Positions 4,938 to 5,294 of a stretch of DNA of 5,294 nt are shown piece by piece. Source of the stretch: Anaerolineales bacterium (GTDB taxonomy: Bacteria; Chloroflexota; Anaerolineae; Anaerolineales; E44-bin32); NCBI GenBank assembly GCA_030642885.1, contig DAOWMX010000166.1, forward strand, positions 1-5,294. The letters are read 5' to 3'. Position numbers and translations under genes: made by a program. Below the pieces are notes generated by a model that worked only from the letters and a program-made list of their open reading frames with translations, made no database searches and was not told the origin of the DNA. Position 1 is the first letter of the stretch, and the number at the start of each line of letters is the position of its first letter.

Positions 4938-5294
4938 TTACGAGTAGATCAGCCGGAACCGTTCGCAAACTACGGGCATATCCTCCGCGGGTTCTCTGCC
5001 GATGGATTTACACTCCTCGGCAAAAAATACCCAATGGACCTCTCGCCAATAATCCAGGCTGCGATCCCCCTCACCCTCCTCATAGGCGTGTTTTTCACCT
5101 ACCGTATTAAAGGCAATTACTTCGACATCCGTCGTTTCAATAATGCACATTGGATCACCCCGGCCGTCCAGGATGATGCTTATATCGCCGACTTCGGGAT
5201 ACCGTTCCCCTTCCACTTGGTAAGCCCAAGCAAGTGAAGCCGTGGCAATCTTCACCCCCCCCTTAACCAGATCCCCCAAGTTGTCGGCCATTTC
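4938..5294 (-). CDS. ASCH-domain protein (YhfF-like), start beyond right edge
   Basis: The frame has a TAA stop at 4940-4938 and stays open to the window edge, giving 118 complete codons plus an unknown 5' part. It matches the ASCH domain (PUA-like beta-barrel) of the YhfF group (COG4405). Characteristic segments, counted from the first visible Met, are VKGGVKIATASLAW (9-22), YPEVGDISIILDGRGDP (31-47), CIIETTDVEV (49-58), EGEGDRSLDYWREVHWVFF (72-90) and EDMPVVCERF (103-112). ASCH proteins are thought to bind RNA or modified nucleosides, and some relatives are nucleases or acetylcytidine amidohydrolases; for this subgroup the activity is unproven. The first visible ATG (5291-5289) is probably internal: relatives are about 140-155 residues and have similar sequence before this Met, so some 30 residues are missing because of the window boundary rather than gene decay. 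Confidence 0.88.
   Translation of the reverse strand, partial: EMADNLGDLVKGGVKIATASLAWAYQVEGERYPEVGDISIILDGRGDPMCIIETTDVEVIAFNTVGEKHAYEEGEGDRSLDYWREVHWVFFAEECKSIGREPAEDMPVVCERFRLIYS

Noticed and set aside
4590..5237. Two plus-strand frames (4590-4913 and 4920-5237) opposite the ICMT-like and ASCH genes
   Set aside because: Both lie antisense to strongly supported minus-strand proteins and show no domain of their own.
1..5294. Defence system, mobile element or CRISPR array
   Set aside because: No repeat-spacer pattern, transposase, integrase, terminal repeats or nuclease cassette is visible. The HD and ASCH proteins belong to housekeeping-type subgroups, and nothing links them into a defence cassette.

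Overview
The window looks like chromosomal DNA of a free-living bacterium with a base composition near 50% GC. The best guess is a member of the Chloroflexota (Anaerolineae-like). This rests on recollection of similar arrangements there: a small two-helix membrane protein with a His/Trp/Pro-rich tail encoded just ahead of an OmpR-type response regulator and a short-loop histidine kinase. No rRNA or other universal marker is present, so the assignment is tentative. I see no mobile element, CRISPR array, tRNA or integration scar.

Left part (1-676, minus strand): a TrmO/TsaA-type tRNA methyltransferase gene (197-676) is followed after 23 bases by the beginning of an unrecognised one-helix membrane protein (1-173, running off the left edge). 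That gene has a strong ribosome binding site and a GTG start. The two probably form an operon.

Divergent control region (677-986): 310 bases without a convincing gene. It holds candidate promoters in both directions, a dyad over one promoter, and an unusual number of CAGTT/AACTG pentamers.

Centre (987-3407, plus strand): a signalling block. A 155-residue two-helix membrane protein (987-1454) is closed by a strong intrinsic terminator (1471-1510). An OmpR/PhoB-family response regulator follows (1592-2275, TTG start set by a strong Shine-Dalgarno site). It overlaps by 11 bases a 380-residue HAMP-containing histidine kinase (2265-3407). A second intrinsic terminator (3439-3476) ends the block. 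The kinase has only about a dozen residues outside the membrane, so the adjacent small membrane protein is an attractive but unproven candidate for its signal input or its target.

Right part (3558-5294, minus strand, convergent with the signalling block): an ASCH-domain protein cut by the right edge, an isoprenylcysteine-methyltransferase-like integral membrane protein, and an HD-domain nucleotide phosphohydrolase. They are spaced 154 and 101 bases apart, so they may be separately transcribed. Their roles look like RNA/nucleotide or membrane housekeeping.

Overall this is mostly an ordinary region. Its one piece of potentially new biology is the small membrane protein plus short-loop kinase module.
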